NCBI RefSeq assembly: GCF_019097595.1
Contig: NC_080722.1
Span: 22,352,130-22,416,129 of the forward strand
Direction: 5' to 3'
From: Hemibagrus wyckioides
Lineage: Eukaryota; Chordata; Actinopteri; Siluriformes; Bagridae
DNA: 64,000 nt
Numbering within the stretch: the stretch's first letter is position 1; the number at the start of each line of letters is the position of its first letter. The translations under genes were made by a program, and so were the position numbers. Below are positions 41,271-51,929 of this stretch, piece by piece. The notes under the pieces were generated by a model, which did no database searches, had not been told where the DNA came from, and was given only the letters and a program-made list of their open reading frames with translations.

Positions 41271-41897
41271 TCTGTTATCCACAAACATAACACAAACACA
41301 ATGTCAGCTGGAAATGTATTTCGGATTTTCTGCTCACACCTTATACCACGATATGAAAGCCCGGGATGTCAGAAATTTAAGACGAGAATAAAGCAAGTAT
41401 AAATCAAGATGCCACAAAGGAGATGACTGTGGGACTGTTATGTATTTATATCATTTAAACACAATGCACAGAGCCTACACTGATATTTATATCAACGTTT
41501 ACTCATTATATGACTACAAAATCACCTGATTAGATTAAAATGACTACATTTAATATTACCAGTACAGTGATGAAGAGGAAAGTGTATATTTATACCAAAG
41601 GAAAATTAATAAATAGGTTCAACCTGAAGATAAATAACAGACAAACATGACCGCTGACCAAGTCACACTGTTCTCAGGAAAGCATCACATCTTTTACACA
41701 TCAGAAAGAAACTCGAGCATGTTTCATGAGCTTCATCGTTCTGCTCATGGGGGAATCTGAACATTTCCAATACAGCACTGAATGCAGCATGAGGCCCAGA
41801 GAGGCGACGCCATCTTTTTATTTCTGTCATAAACAAATAACACTGGCCGCATCCCAAACGCCTCCCGATTGGACCACTACACTCCGCGGATTGCAGA

Positions 41898-41930
41898 AGC
41901 CATTATTATTATTATTATTATTATTATTTT
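41898..41930 (+). repeat. ATT trinucleotide microsatellite
   Basis: About ten uninterrupted ATT units. Confidence 0.9.
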
Positions 41931-42116
41931 ACAGCCGGAGTTACTGCATTTCCACAAGACATGGGCAGAGATCTGAGAATCAGTAACCAGCATATTGCAC
42001 ACAGGCTGCTGCTTAGCAGTTAGCTATTCAGCTACATTACCAGAGGTGCGCTAAACCCCGGTTAACTCTGGCGTTGTGCAGCGCTAAACACGTAACAGCG
42101 AAAAGACGAACCTTAC

Positions 42117-42300
42117 CACCTTTACCTCCGAATAAAACTTAATTCCATTTACCTAGAAATTAGTGCGTTATTAATGTCTCTTCAACTCTCGAAGGTTTTC
42201 TCAGCTCCACAGGAAACGGCCGAAACCTATCCAAAACTGCCATTGACGTCAATTCGCCTCTTTGACACGGAAGCCGTAACCATGGGCAACCTTAAAGTGA
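42117..42300 (-). promoter_or_regulatory. Candidate prkar1a promoter and non-coding first exon
   Basis: On the minus strand a good donor (GGTG|GTAAGG) lies at 42116/42117, closing a possible 5' UTR exon that extends to higher coordinates. A perfect palindromic CRE, TGACGTCA, is at 42244-42251. No long minus-strand frame starts here, so the exon would be non-coding and would splice to the exon carrying the ATG at 39987-39989. Placement is inferred from donor, CRE and position only. Confidence 0.4.
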
Positions 42301-42456
42301 ACGTCGCACCTTTTTTAAGTAACTGTACGTTTGTTCATCGCTTCTATATTTTGCTAAACAAATGTTGTTCTTATTTTTTTAAAATAATAATTAAATAATG
42401 TGTAATATATGAATAATGAATAATATTAAATCTACACCAGCATTACACTATTTACT

Positions 42457-42588
42457 GTCAAATGTCCAAAGAAATCCCTGGTTTCTTATAGATTCTAATC
42501 CTTCCCAAAGGTTTGTATATATTTATATATGTACAGTGATATGGAAGTACCGGGGGGGGGGAACCAGGGATTTCTTTGGACATTTGAC
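42457..42588. repeat. 27-bp perfect inverted repeat with a G-run in the spacer
   Basis: A 27-base arm at 42457-42483 (starting GTCAAATGTCCAAAGAAAT) is exactly complementary to 42562-42588. The 78-base spacer ends in a run of about nine G. Homology does not extend outward. It may be a 132-bp MITE with 27-bp termini, or a stable hairpin. Confidence 0.85.
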
Positions 42589-42623
42589 CTTCTGATTTCT
42601 CTGTCTTTGTTACACTAACTGGT

Positions 42624-42897
42624 TTCCAATCCATCCATTTTCTGTACTACGTTGGGGCGCCCAAGGCAGCGGACACGCTAGAGGACTGACCCATCACAGC
42701 AGCACACATTCTCACCCATCCATTCACACACGACGGACAATCTGGAGATCCCGACACATTTCTTTGAACTAGTGGAGAAAACCAGAGTAGCCAGAGGAAA
42801 ACAACTGGAAGAAACAAGGAAGAACATGGGCATAAGGAGGAATCAAACCCCTTTAACCCCAGAGGTGCAAGGCAATCAAGCTAACAACTGAGCCCCC
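42624..42897 (-). repeat. SINE-like fish repeat, reverse orientation
   Basis: Contains CCAATCCATCCATTTTCTGTA, CATTCACACACGACGGACAA, AACCAGAGTAGCCAGAGGAA and AAGGAGGAATCAAACCCCTT, the last like a reversed B box. These are phrases of a very common fish repeat, in degraded form. Confidence 0.6.
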
Positions 42898-42924
42898 TTA
42901 GTTTCAGATCCTCATATAAAATGT

Positions 42925-43080
42925 ATCATGTATTTTAACTTACATTTATCTTATTTTATACAACTGAGGGTTATGAGCCTTGCTCCAGGGCCCAGCAGTG
43001 GCAGCTTGGTGGACCCGGGATTCAAACTTGCCATCTTCTAGTCCAACACCTCAACCACTGAACCAATGCCACACATTAGC
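42925..43080 (-). repeat. tRNA-derived SINE, reverse orientation
   Basis: Reads TACATTTATCTTATTTTATACAACTGAGGG, then GAGCCTTGCTCCAGGGCCCAGCAGTGGCAGC, then a reversed B box (GGGATTCAAACTT) and a reversed A box (CAACCACTGAACCAATGCCAC). It is the reverse complement of the SINE type at 14486-14664. Confidence 0.65.
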
Positions 43081-43109
43081 AAATGAATCTGATACCCATA
43101 GCTCAGTCT

Positions 43110-43580
43110 TTCACAGTGACTCCTGCTGTGCTTCAGATGTTCGCCTGTTCTTTTTTTAATTTCCTGGATCAGTCATCAGTGTGCTCCTGGAGGAATTTTG
43201 GTAGGCCCACTTGGGAAGATTCACCTCTGCTCCAAATGTTCTCCATTTGGAGATAATGAGTCTCGCTGTGGTTCACTGGAGTCACATAGCCCTAGAAATG
43301 AATTTGTAACTTTTTCCAGACTGACATATTTCAATAACTTTCTCTTGCATCTCTTCCACAATTCATTTTGATTGCAGCCTAGTTTGAGACCTTTTAACCT
43401 ACTTCACAGTGCATGTTAAAATGTTTTTATTTCAGTGATGTTAGGCAGTAATCAGACCTGGCTGTGTCCAGTCTACTTGAACAGTATTATAAATTATATT
43501 TAGTTTGTTAACGGATGTTAGTTTTGTTAAATTTGGTGAACGGTTTGATCGAGGGACTAAAGGGGAAATACTTTTATTTT
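43110..43580. repeat. Remnant of a common fish DNA-transposon-type repeat
   Basis: Phrases such as CATTTGGAGATAATGAGTCTC, GTGGTTCACTGGAGTCACA and GGCAGTAATCAGACCTGGCTG are familiar from a widespread fish repeat. The ends and any transposase frame are lost. From 43580 to 45000 I see no gene, only AT-rich sequence. Confidence 0.4.
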
Positions 43581-45237
43581 CCATCAATAAATGAAATTAT
43601 AATTTTTAAAAATGTGTTTTGTATTATAATATTATTATAAATGTATGTAAATTGTGTTTTTTTTATATTAGATTTGGTTGAAGGGTCTGTAGCAATTAAG
43701 TGTGAGAAAAATTAAGCAGTAGAAGAAGCAGAAACTCGGAAATAGAAAACCAATTATTTACAAACATTTACAACATTGGAACAACATCAGAATATGGCAG
43801 AAACTTAATAACTATGGTTTATAAATAAATGCACTGCAGGTAGAACAATAAGAAATACACTAGTGTGTGGAAGAGATGTATAGATTTATTGAAATATTTT
43901 CTTTAACCTCTTTCCAGACTTTGGCAGAAAAATCCAGTTGTTTGGCAGGATTCATGTTGTTGTAACTTAACCCAGGGACTCAAATCCTATTGTAATCAAT
44001 ATGTCAGACTTGCTGCATTTTATTAACTTGAAATTTGATTCACTCTATTAATTTATCACCAGACAAGGAAATGATTCCCTATGCAAGCATTTTAATAACA
44101 CAGTCCTAATAATCAACATATAAAAAATAACAGGGCTCAAACACAGAATAATGAGATTCAGTCAGGTCCAAAAGAATTTCCAAAAAGCAATAAAACACAG
44201 AAAGAGGCAATACCCAGGTGATCAAATATACAGACAAATCCAGAGCGTAATTCAAAGAGGGATAAAAAGTGTCCTTGACCTTATAATGGTCACAGGAAAT
44301 AGAAATGACCCCTGAAGAAAATCTCAGAGGAAGGTGCAATCTGGCAGCTCGGCTGTGATTTCTTTGTAACTTGAATGACTGCTTCATATTTTACAGCGTT
44401 CCACTTATTTACCAAACATACTGATGGTGTTCATGGCAAGATGGTTTTGGTCTTATGTTGGTCTTGATCTGTCCATAACACACATTGGCAATGTCATTTT
44501 GAAATCCACACCGATCTATGACTCAGTAATGCTACTATAATTTACATATTTACTTTAATAATGTTTAGATGTTTCAGATAATACGAAATGAACATTTTAG
44601 GGAAAAGCACCAATAGCATCTACTCACCTGCTGAGCAGATCAGACAAACGTCTAGTGCTGAGATTCAGAGATGATTACACACTTCCTGTCATTTTTTTTA
44701 TAGCAGTGATGATTTGGATATTTTGCATAGACCACTTTTATTTCTTTCATTTTTTTGTACACAGGACAAGAAAACTGTACATATTGATGAACTAGTTTTA
44801 TCTTCTCACTTTGACCGTTTATTTCCCTTTGTTCGGACATTTAATTCTAAATTGAGAAATTTGCCCATACTGATGCTGCTAGTCATGCATGCTCAATGGC
44901 AAAATAACTTTATATAAAAGGGAAGGGAGAAGTTTCCATGCATACTCCCTGTCTACACAGTTAGAACAGGCATACAAACTAGCAGGCATAAAACAGGCCT
45001 ATTTGACTGCAGCTGTTGATTTTACTGAAGCTCCTGTAACCTCGTGTAACCTACCAACAAGCTGAATGCCAGAGCAGATTAGAGAAGCAGCATTTTTAGA
45101 ATTCAACAGCACCATAACCCGGCTTTCCCGCATACAATCGTCCCAAAAACACACGAGTTTGATTCTCATTCCTCTGCTCTTGGCAGCACTAGTTACCACT
45201 CCCATGGCCAGGGATGAAATTCTTCTTAGAACATGAG

Positions 45238-45309
45238 CTAGTGTGGCCAAGTGTCTTGAGTTAAGATGTAGTCTCTGTGGAGGAATGGGTTTGAATCCCA
45301 CTTCTGCCA
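45238..45309 (+). tRNA. tRNA-Leu-like pseudogene or SINE head
   Basis: GTGTGGCCAAGTG resembles the A box of type-II (leucine) tRNAs. After a variable region (GTCTCTGTGGAGG), GGGTTTGAATCCCACTTCTGCCA matches the T arm and acceptor of vertebrate tRNA-Leu. The anticodon stem and the 5' acceptor strand do not pair well, so this is a decayed copy and not a working tRNA. Confidence 0.4.
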
Positions 45310-45852
45310 GTCAGTCTTTTGCCATGAGCGTTGCTTGCTTATGGTTTGGCATTAAGCCTCATTCCAAAGTCTTTAAACGGTGACTCACTCTGTTATTATG
45401 CACTGTGGCTGGCTGTGGCAGCAGATTTCACCTTTTGCCTCTTAACAGTCCAGTCTTGCCCTGAATTCACTTCACATTTCAATAGCATTTTAACCATGTC
45501 TTCATCCACCACCTTCAGTGGGGTCTGAAATCTGATACCACTAACTTCCTTACAAATTTAATTAATACCATCAAGTGGAATTTTTGAAATATTTACACAA
45601 GTTTCTCAGTATTTGGTTTGTCCCCTTTTTTGTTTTAATAAAAACGAATGCCCTGTTATTATTTCCATGCACTGGCATGGACTCCACAAGTTTGTGCAAA
45701 AATTTTACGATCCATTTTAGATCAAACCCATCTGAGTCTTGTCTGATCAAGTACTTCAATAGAAGTGATTAGCCTCGAGGACTATCTGACCTTGTGTATA
45801 ATGTTAGTCAACATCACAAAAATTTGCCTAGTTTAAAATACTTACACCTATA

Positions 45853-46937
45853 AGGCATAACATTATGACCACCTGCCGAATCTTGTGTTGGTCCCCCTTT
45901 TGATGCCAAAACACCCCTGAGCTGTTGAGGCATGGACTCCACTAGATCACTGAAGGTGTGCTGTGGTATCTGGCACCCAGATGTTAGCAGCAGATCCTTT
46001 AAGTCCTGTAAGTTGCGAGGTGGGGCCTCCATGGATCGGACTTGTTTGTCCAGCACATCCCACAGGTGCTCAATTGGATTGAGGAATTTGAAGGCAAAGT
46101 CAACATCTCAAACTCATTGTTGTGTTCATCAAACCATTCCTGAACCATTTTTGCTTTGTGGCACGGCACCTTATCCTGTTTAAAGAGACCACAGCCATCA
46201 GGGAATATTGTTTCCATGAAAAGGGGTAGATGGTCTGCAACAATGCTTAGGTAGGTGGTATGTGTCAAAGTAACATCCACATGGATGGCAGGACCCAAGG
46301 TTTTCCAGCAGAACATTGCCCAAAGCATTACTCTGCCTCCGCTGGCTTGCCTTCTTCCCATATTGCATCCTGGTACCATGGGTTCCTCTAGTAAGTGACA
46401 GACACACACCTGGCCATCCACATGATGTAAAAGAAAACATCATTCATCAGACCAGGACACCTTCTTCTATTGCTCAGTGGTCTAGTTCTGATACTCACAT
46501 GCCCATTGTTGGTGCTTTCGGCGGTGCACAGGGGTCAGAATGGGCACCCTGACTGGTCTGCAGCTATGATCGGATCACACAGTCCAGCCTTCGCTCCCCA
46601 CGTGCATCAGTGAGCCTTGGCCGCCCATGACCCTGTCGCCGGTTCACCACTGTTCCTTCCTTGGACCACTTTTGATAGATACTGACCACTGCAGACCGGG
46701 AACACCCCACAAGAGCTGCAGTTTTGGAGATGCTCTGATCCAGTCGTCTAGCCAGCACAATTTCGCTCAAATCTTTACGCTTGTCCATTTTTCCTGCTTC
46801 TAACACTAATCAACTTTGAGGACAAAATGTTCACTTGCTGCCTAATATATCCCACCCACTAGCAGGTGCCATGATGAGGAGATAATCAGAGTTATTCACT
46901 TCACCTGTCTCTGCTCAGAATGTTACACCTGATCTGT
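45853..46937 (-). mobile_element. Decayed Tc1-family transposon, second lineage
   Basis: The ends are AGGCATAACATTATGACC on the left and, read inward from the right, AGGTGTAACATTCTGAGC, about 18 bases with four or five mismatches. The minus-strand transposase is split by frameshifts. The N-terminal part starts at 46806 ([20 protein letters not shown]), a middle part is at 46421-45999 and the C-terminal part is at 46056-45814. It differs from the Tc1 lineage at 14716 and 28841 in both termini and protein. It is inactive. Confidence 0.85.
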
Positions 46938-46939
46938 GT

Positions 46940-48150
46940 AGAAATAGAGCAGAATATTGAATATTAAATATCCATTAAATAAATGGGAAAATATTTTCTG
47001 AGTTTTGGACTCCAATGTATGTCACACAAGCGGCTACTTACTGAACCAGGGCAGAATATACAATCGGAACATACTGAGCATTTATCAAGCACCAGCATGA
47101 ATGAAGCCGTTCCTTGGTTATGTGAACTGCTTTTTCTTTCTGCGTCTTCATAAGATAGATAGAAAAATAAAATATATCTATCTATGTAAAAATGATGTTA
47201 AACAAATTTAATACATAAACCTAGTTTGAAAGTAAATGTCAGTTCTTTCCAAGTATTTTGTTATTTTCTTGGACGTCCTTACATAACAGCGACCATTTTC
47301 CTCTCAGAGCTATAAATTATTAGAAATTATTACATCACAGTCACTGATGAGTATGTTCTGCTCTTCCAGTGAGTCTTCTACCAAACCATTTATGATACAG
47401 TCGATTAAGATGACAGCAAAATGGTGAGGGAAAGTCAACACAGGCCTGAATTACAATCACATATTACAATTATGAATAAATAGTAACTAAGGGACTTTGA
47501 GTTGACCGTCCTCGTACACCCCCAGAAATAAAGGGTACTAAACTGCACCATTCCTAGCCTAAGGTGTTACCTAGAAAGTCACAGGTAGCTTTAAAGCTTT
47601 ACTCTAAAGTAGTTAAAGCCCAATTATGTCACTTTTTGTAAGTGATATACACAATTATACGCGAAAGATACAACACAAACGTTAACATAGACAAGTTAAG
47701 GTAATCCTAGACATTTTTCTGAGAGTGTAGGGACTGAGTAACTCTTGAATGCCCCCTAGTGGCCACGAACTCTTATTGCACCCACCTAGCTTGAATTTTG
47801 TTACTGTGTTTAGTACGTTATGGCTCCATATAATAGTATTTAAAAAACAACAACAACAAAAAAACAAACAAAAAAAAAAAACAAGCACCATTATCTGCTC
47901 CTTCTCTAGAATATGAGATGCAGACAGCCAGTATTGTCACATATATACAAGTGCAGTGCCGTAAAACCCACCCATTCACATGTTCCAGCTATTAAACCTT
48001 TGGATCAGAGCCTTAACCACTGAGCCGCCTCTTCCTCATACTCTCCATGTTTCATCTACAGTTTTAATGCTGAACTAGATTGAAATGAAAAATACAAGAC
48101 AATAGAATGTATAAGCTCCTTACTTCCAGGTTTGTGCTCATTCAGGTTCA
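46940..48150. other. Intergenic stretch without recognisable gene
   Basis: AT-rich sequence with an A-rich low-complexity run at 47840-47882. A SINE-like fragment in reverse orientation may lie near 47955-48040 (TTAACCACTGAGCCGCC), but it is too short to delimit. Confidence 0.4.
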
Positions 48151-48159
48151 ATTACTGAA

Positions 48160-48455
48160 GTGAGGTCAGGTAACTGCTGTCAAGTGAGAAGGTCAGGGGT
48201 GCAGTCCAGTTTTTCCAGTTCATCCAAAAGGTGTTCAGTGGGGTTGAGGTCAAGGGTCTCACATTCTTCCAATTCTTTGGCATTTCTTTATAGACCTTGG
48301 TTTGTGCACAGGGACATTGTCATGCTAGAACAGGATTCGGCCCTTTATTAGCTACACCATACAAAGGCATTCTAGACGATTGTGTACTTCCAATCTTATG
48401 ACAATAGTTTGGGGAGGTAATGGTCAGATATCTACAAGTGTTTGGCCATGTAAGA
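48160..48455 (-). repeat. Tc1 fragment
   Basis: Antisense pieces match the C-terminal half of the Tc1 lineage at 14716: AAAAGGTGTTCAGTGGGGTT, TTTATAGACCTTGGTTTGTGC and ATTGTGTACTTCCAATC. It ends GATATCTACAAGTGTTTGGC. Frames are broken and the other half is missing. Confidence 0.6.
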
Positions 48456-49147
48456 GCTTTTCCCACTTGAAATCGTTAACCCTGGTTCATTGTAAACCCC
48501 GGGTAAAAGGAATCCTGATGTTTCACACTGGGTTAACCCTGGGTTAATGTTCTTATTTGCATATTTGTGCCATCAGCAACTCTGATTAAATAAATGAAAA
48601 TTGCATGTTTCATTTAAATAACGGCTCGTCTTGTGCTTTTGTCTTAGTAAGAAAAAAAGTTCAGGAGCGTGCATTTTTATCTTTCACAGAATCATAATAT
48701 TTTATGGCCTTTTAAAGTTTGTCGTGTTGTTGACCAGGTGTGTATCCAACTGCTAATTTTTTAGCATCATGCCCTCGCTATGGTGTGAGGCCGTTTTTTC
48801 CTCAGTGTTGCACGTGATTATCAGGCACACAGTGTTCAGTTTCTGCTAAACATCTAGCCGTGACTTCTAACACCACATCGTTTCACACTGTACATGTTTG
48901 GCAAACATGGTGCTTATAAATTACAGGTGTGTAATGTATCTCTACTCTATATAGTATAGTAGCACTCTTTCACCTCCCTGGGGTTTTATAAAAAAGGATG
49001 AATAAGGATGAATTGAAGGCATTTGGAAAAGATAATCAGTTAAGTAAGCCTGGAGTCATTGTTTTTTTAATTTGTAATATTTATTATATTTTAACAGGTA
49101 ATTAGCACAGACTGTCCACTGTCTCTACACTGTAGTCCAATTGCTGG

Positions 49148-49480
49148 TGATCTTCTTTTTCTTCTCTCGGCTTTTCCCTTCAGGGGTCTCCACAGCAAAT
49201 CATCTCCCTCCACCTATCCCTATCTTCTGCATCCTCAACACTTGCACCCACTAGCTTCATATCCTCATTTATTCCATCCATATACCTCCTCTTTGGCCTT
49301 CCTCTTTGCCTCCTGCCTGGCAGCTCCATGTCCAACATTCTCCTACCAATATACTCACTCTCCCTCCTCTGGACATGTCCAAACCATCTTAATCTGTCCT
49401 CCCTAACTTTGTCCCCCAAACGTCCAACATGAGCTGTCCCTCTGATGTACTCGTTAGTCCAGTTGGTGGCGATAATGAGT
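49148..49480 (-). mobile_element. 3' end of an RTE-like LINE
   Basis: The minus-strand frame at 49419-49180 reads RLRWFGHVQRRESEYIGRRM and later GRPKRRYMDGINEDM, the conserved C-terminal tail after the reverse transcriptase of RTE-type fish LINEs. It ends in CGDP and a stop. The 3' tail is AAGAAAAAGAAGA-like when read on the minus strand (49148-49168). Only about 330 bases are kept, typical of 5' truncation. Confidence 0.75.
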
Positions 49481-50052
49481 CCAAATGCTGATACACCAAC
49501 GTCTAGGAAACACTACAGAGGAAAAACAAGACTTTTTTTTCATCTATCAGTATTCTTCAGTATTAAATAAATTGTATTAAAATGATATAAATATATCAGC
49601 GCTGTGAACCGGACCGGTCCTGTCATTTCACCAAAGCAGCAACTGGTGAGTAGATGATCTTAAATTATTAACACAATCTGCTGCTCTTCAGTGTTTCTGC
49701 TACAACATCCACAATACATCATGATGTAGAGCAGCCAGAAGCGCTGACTTTATTGTCCAGATCAGATAAGGTCCAGTAAAGACCGATCAGATCTGTTTAT
49801 TCACTGCCTTTCCCTTTCTCCGTGTTACTTACAACACTAACTAGTCTCCATACTTACAGTAAAGCTAGCGGATTTTTGCTGAAGTGTCTCCTACCAGTTT
49901 GCCCAGTTTGCCCAGTTTGACCGGTTCTCGTCTCTCACAGTTGAACAATAATTAAACTCGGTGTTAAAACACACAGAAACAATGAGTGTGACAGCATAGC
50001 TATGGGTACTCAGTATAGCCACTGTTGTAAAAAACCTAGTCTGTGGTTTTAT

Positions 50053-50230
50053 ATACACTATATAGTGAGGTTTGTGGACATCTGACCATCACACTTTGTG
50101 TTTTTGAACATCCCATACTGGATTTTGTCCTGCTTTGCTGTTATTATGACCCCTGCTCTTATGGAAAGGCTTTTCACTAGATTTTGGAGTGTGGTTGTGC
50201 AGTAAAATGCAGAGTAAGGTGAGTACCCTG
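50053..50230 (+). repeat. Tc1-like terminus or MITE fragment
   Basis: Starts TACACTATATAGTGAGGTTTGT, then GGACATCTGACCATCACAC, and goes on to CTTATGGAAAGGCTTTTCAC. It is the same repeat type as the fragment at 40918-41270. No second terminus was found. Confidence 0.5.
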
Positions 50231-50854
50231 TTTTAAACCCGAGTCACTCGAGCATTGCTTTCTAGAACTAATACAGTAGTATTACAATAATACACACAAA
50301 TATAATAACCCCAAAATACTATAAATAACAAAATTTAACCTGAAACTATACATGAATTTCTCTCGTATAATCATCCTCAGTCTCTCCAGGCTTTGGCACC
50401 TCTCTTTCTGAGGTCTAGACATGATTATAGGGCAAGATTAAAGATTATAGAGCCAGATTAAGATTATAGAGGAATATTAAACTCTACACAATAACACAAG
50501 CGCTTAAATTTAAACTCCTGCAAAATTTAGCTGATTTTAGTCGGTCAGTGTTGCTAAGTCTTTTCAGGAGAAAGTATCTAATGTCTTCTCAAAACGTAGA
50601 AGTCGCCCAATGACATGACAGGCTAATCGATTCGTCATGATTGATTTGCTCTTAAGAAAAGCTGCTTAGCAAAAGACCATGGAATAGAGAAGAAAATAAG
50701 GATGAAAGATGAAAATAAGGAGAAAAAGAAAGAGATATATACACAGTTTATAAAAGTGTATATATTTCTTTCTTTTTCTCTTATATTTTATTTCCATATG
50801 TTATATTTCTTTCTTTTTCTCTTATAATTTTATTTTCATTAGAGCAACTGTAAC

Positions 50855-50920
50855 ATGTCAAAGGAATTTCCCCCTGGGTTTAATAAAGTTCTTTGAATCT
50901 TTAATCTTGAATGTTTCATA
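50855..50920 (+). repeat. LINE-type 3' tail
   Basis: GGAATTTCCCCCTGGGTTTAATAAAGTTC followed by TTTGAATCTTTAATCTTGAATG. The same tail phrase occurs at 38676, which shows two copies of one LINE-end family. Confidence 0.55.
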
Positions 50921-51011
50921 TTCACTGAAGCAAGTTGTCGTATTTGGTTAAAACCACCACAGGTTAACCATGTAAATATTTGAGTCTTGTCAGATTGTAA
51001 GGGCATCTCGT

Positions 51012-51227
51012 GTGCACAGTGATCATCAGGTCATGCCACGGATTAAGATCTGGACTCTGACTGGATCAAAACCTATATATACAAGATGCAGAATAGGACA
51101 CTCAAACGCTACACACCAATTTTTACTATCAAGAGAAAATCCACCACATTGTCCATCATGTAAAACCCTTCTGTCCATCAAACATATTCTATTCGAATGT
51201 AATACATTTACCCCTGGAAGGAAATAG
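51012..51227 (+). pseudogene. C-terminal fragment of a non-LTR retrotransposon protein (RNase-H type)
   Basis: A 71-residue frame contains YTRCRIGHSNATHQFLLSRE and a Cys-x2-Cys...His...Cys segment (HCPSCKTLLSIKHILFEC). This is the post-RNase-H zinc-knuckle-like tail of I/Nimb-type LINEs. Upstream reverse-transcriptase sequence is absent. The downstream 190 bases are AT-rich, probably the element's 3' UTR. Confidence 0.6.
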
Positions 51228-51529
51228 TTTTATTCTGTTGACACTTTTGAAAAAGTTTTTAAAGAAGTAAACCCAATTTCAGTTTTAAAGTTCTTAAAAA
51301 AAGTTAATCTTAAACATCTTATATTGTTTTAATATTGAATAACAAAAACTGACTCTCGCCATGAATATAGCCATAGAAGCTGGCATGTTGTGAAGAAAGA
51401 AAGAAGGAAAGAATGAATGAATGAATGAATGAATCCAAACCTCGCTGTGGTTTTGGTGAAGCTGTTTGTTTATTGCGGCGTGGTTTGGGTCGTCATCATA
51501 CTGAAATGTAAAATTTCTCTTCAGCAGAA

Positions 51530-51920
51530 TGTCCTGGGCTGAAATTTGGAGCTATTCTTCATTCCCTGCTCCCTGATTAAAGTTCCAGAAAAGCAGTCCA
51601 GAAGCGTGATGCTGCCACCACCATGCTTCTTTTGTTGATGTTTTTTTGTTTCCCCCAACATAACTTTTGATAATATGGCAAAAAAGTTCTACTTTGGTCT
51701 CATCATCAGACCATAGCATGTTATTCCACATGGCTTTAGGAGAGGAATGTCCAGTCTTATCCACAATGTGTAGGTGCAGGTTTTCAGTTCAATCGGGAAG
51801 GAGCTACACCTGATTCCACCTGATCTTGGCTTTCAGTAGACTCAGGTGTGGCTTCTGCTTGGTGGAATAAAAACCTGCACCCACACCGGCGTATTGCGGA
51901 TAAGATTGGACATTCCTGCC
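51530..51920 (-). pseudogene. Tc1-type transposase fragment, third lineage
   Basis: The minus-strand frame at 51764-51552 reads KTGHSSPKAMWNNMLWSDDE, the first catalytic Asp region of a Tc1 transposase, followed by WWWQHHASGLLFWNF, a decayed version of the usual GGG-SIMxWGCF block. Both ends are lost. The flanking 51780-51920 carries another common fish repeat (GGAATAAAAACCTGCACCCA). Confidence 0.65.
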
Positions 51921-51929
51921 TTTAGAAGA

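Noticed and set aside
49600..49645. Possible non-coding first exon with a GTGAGT donor at 49646
   Set aside because: There is no promoter motif or linked acceptor to prove it belongs to zdhhc16, 4 kb away.
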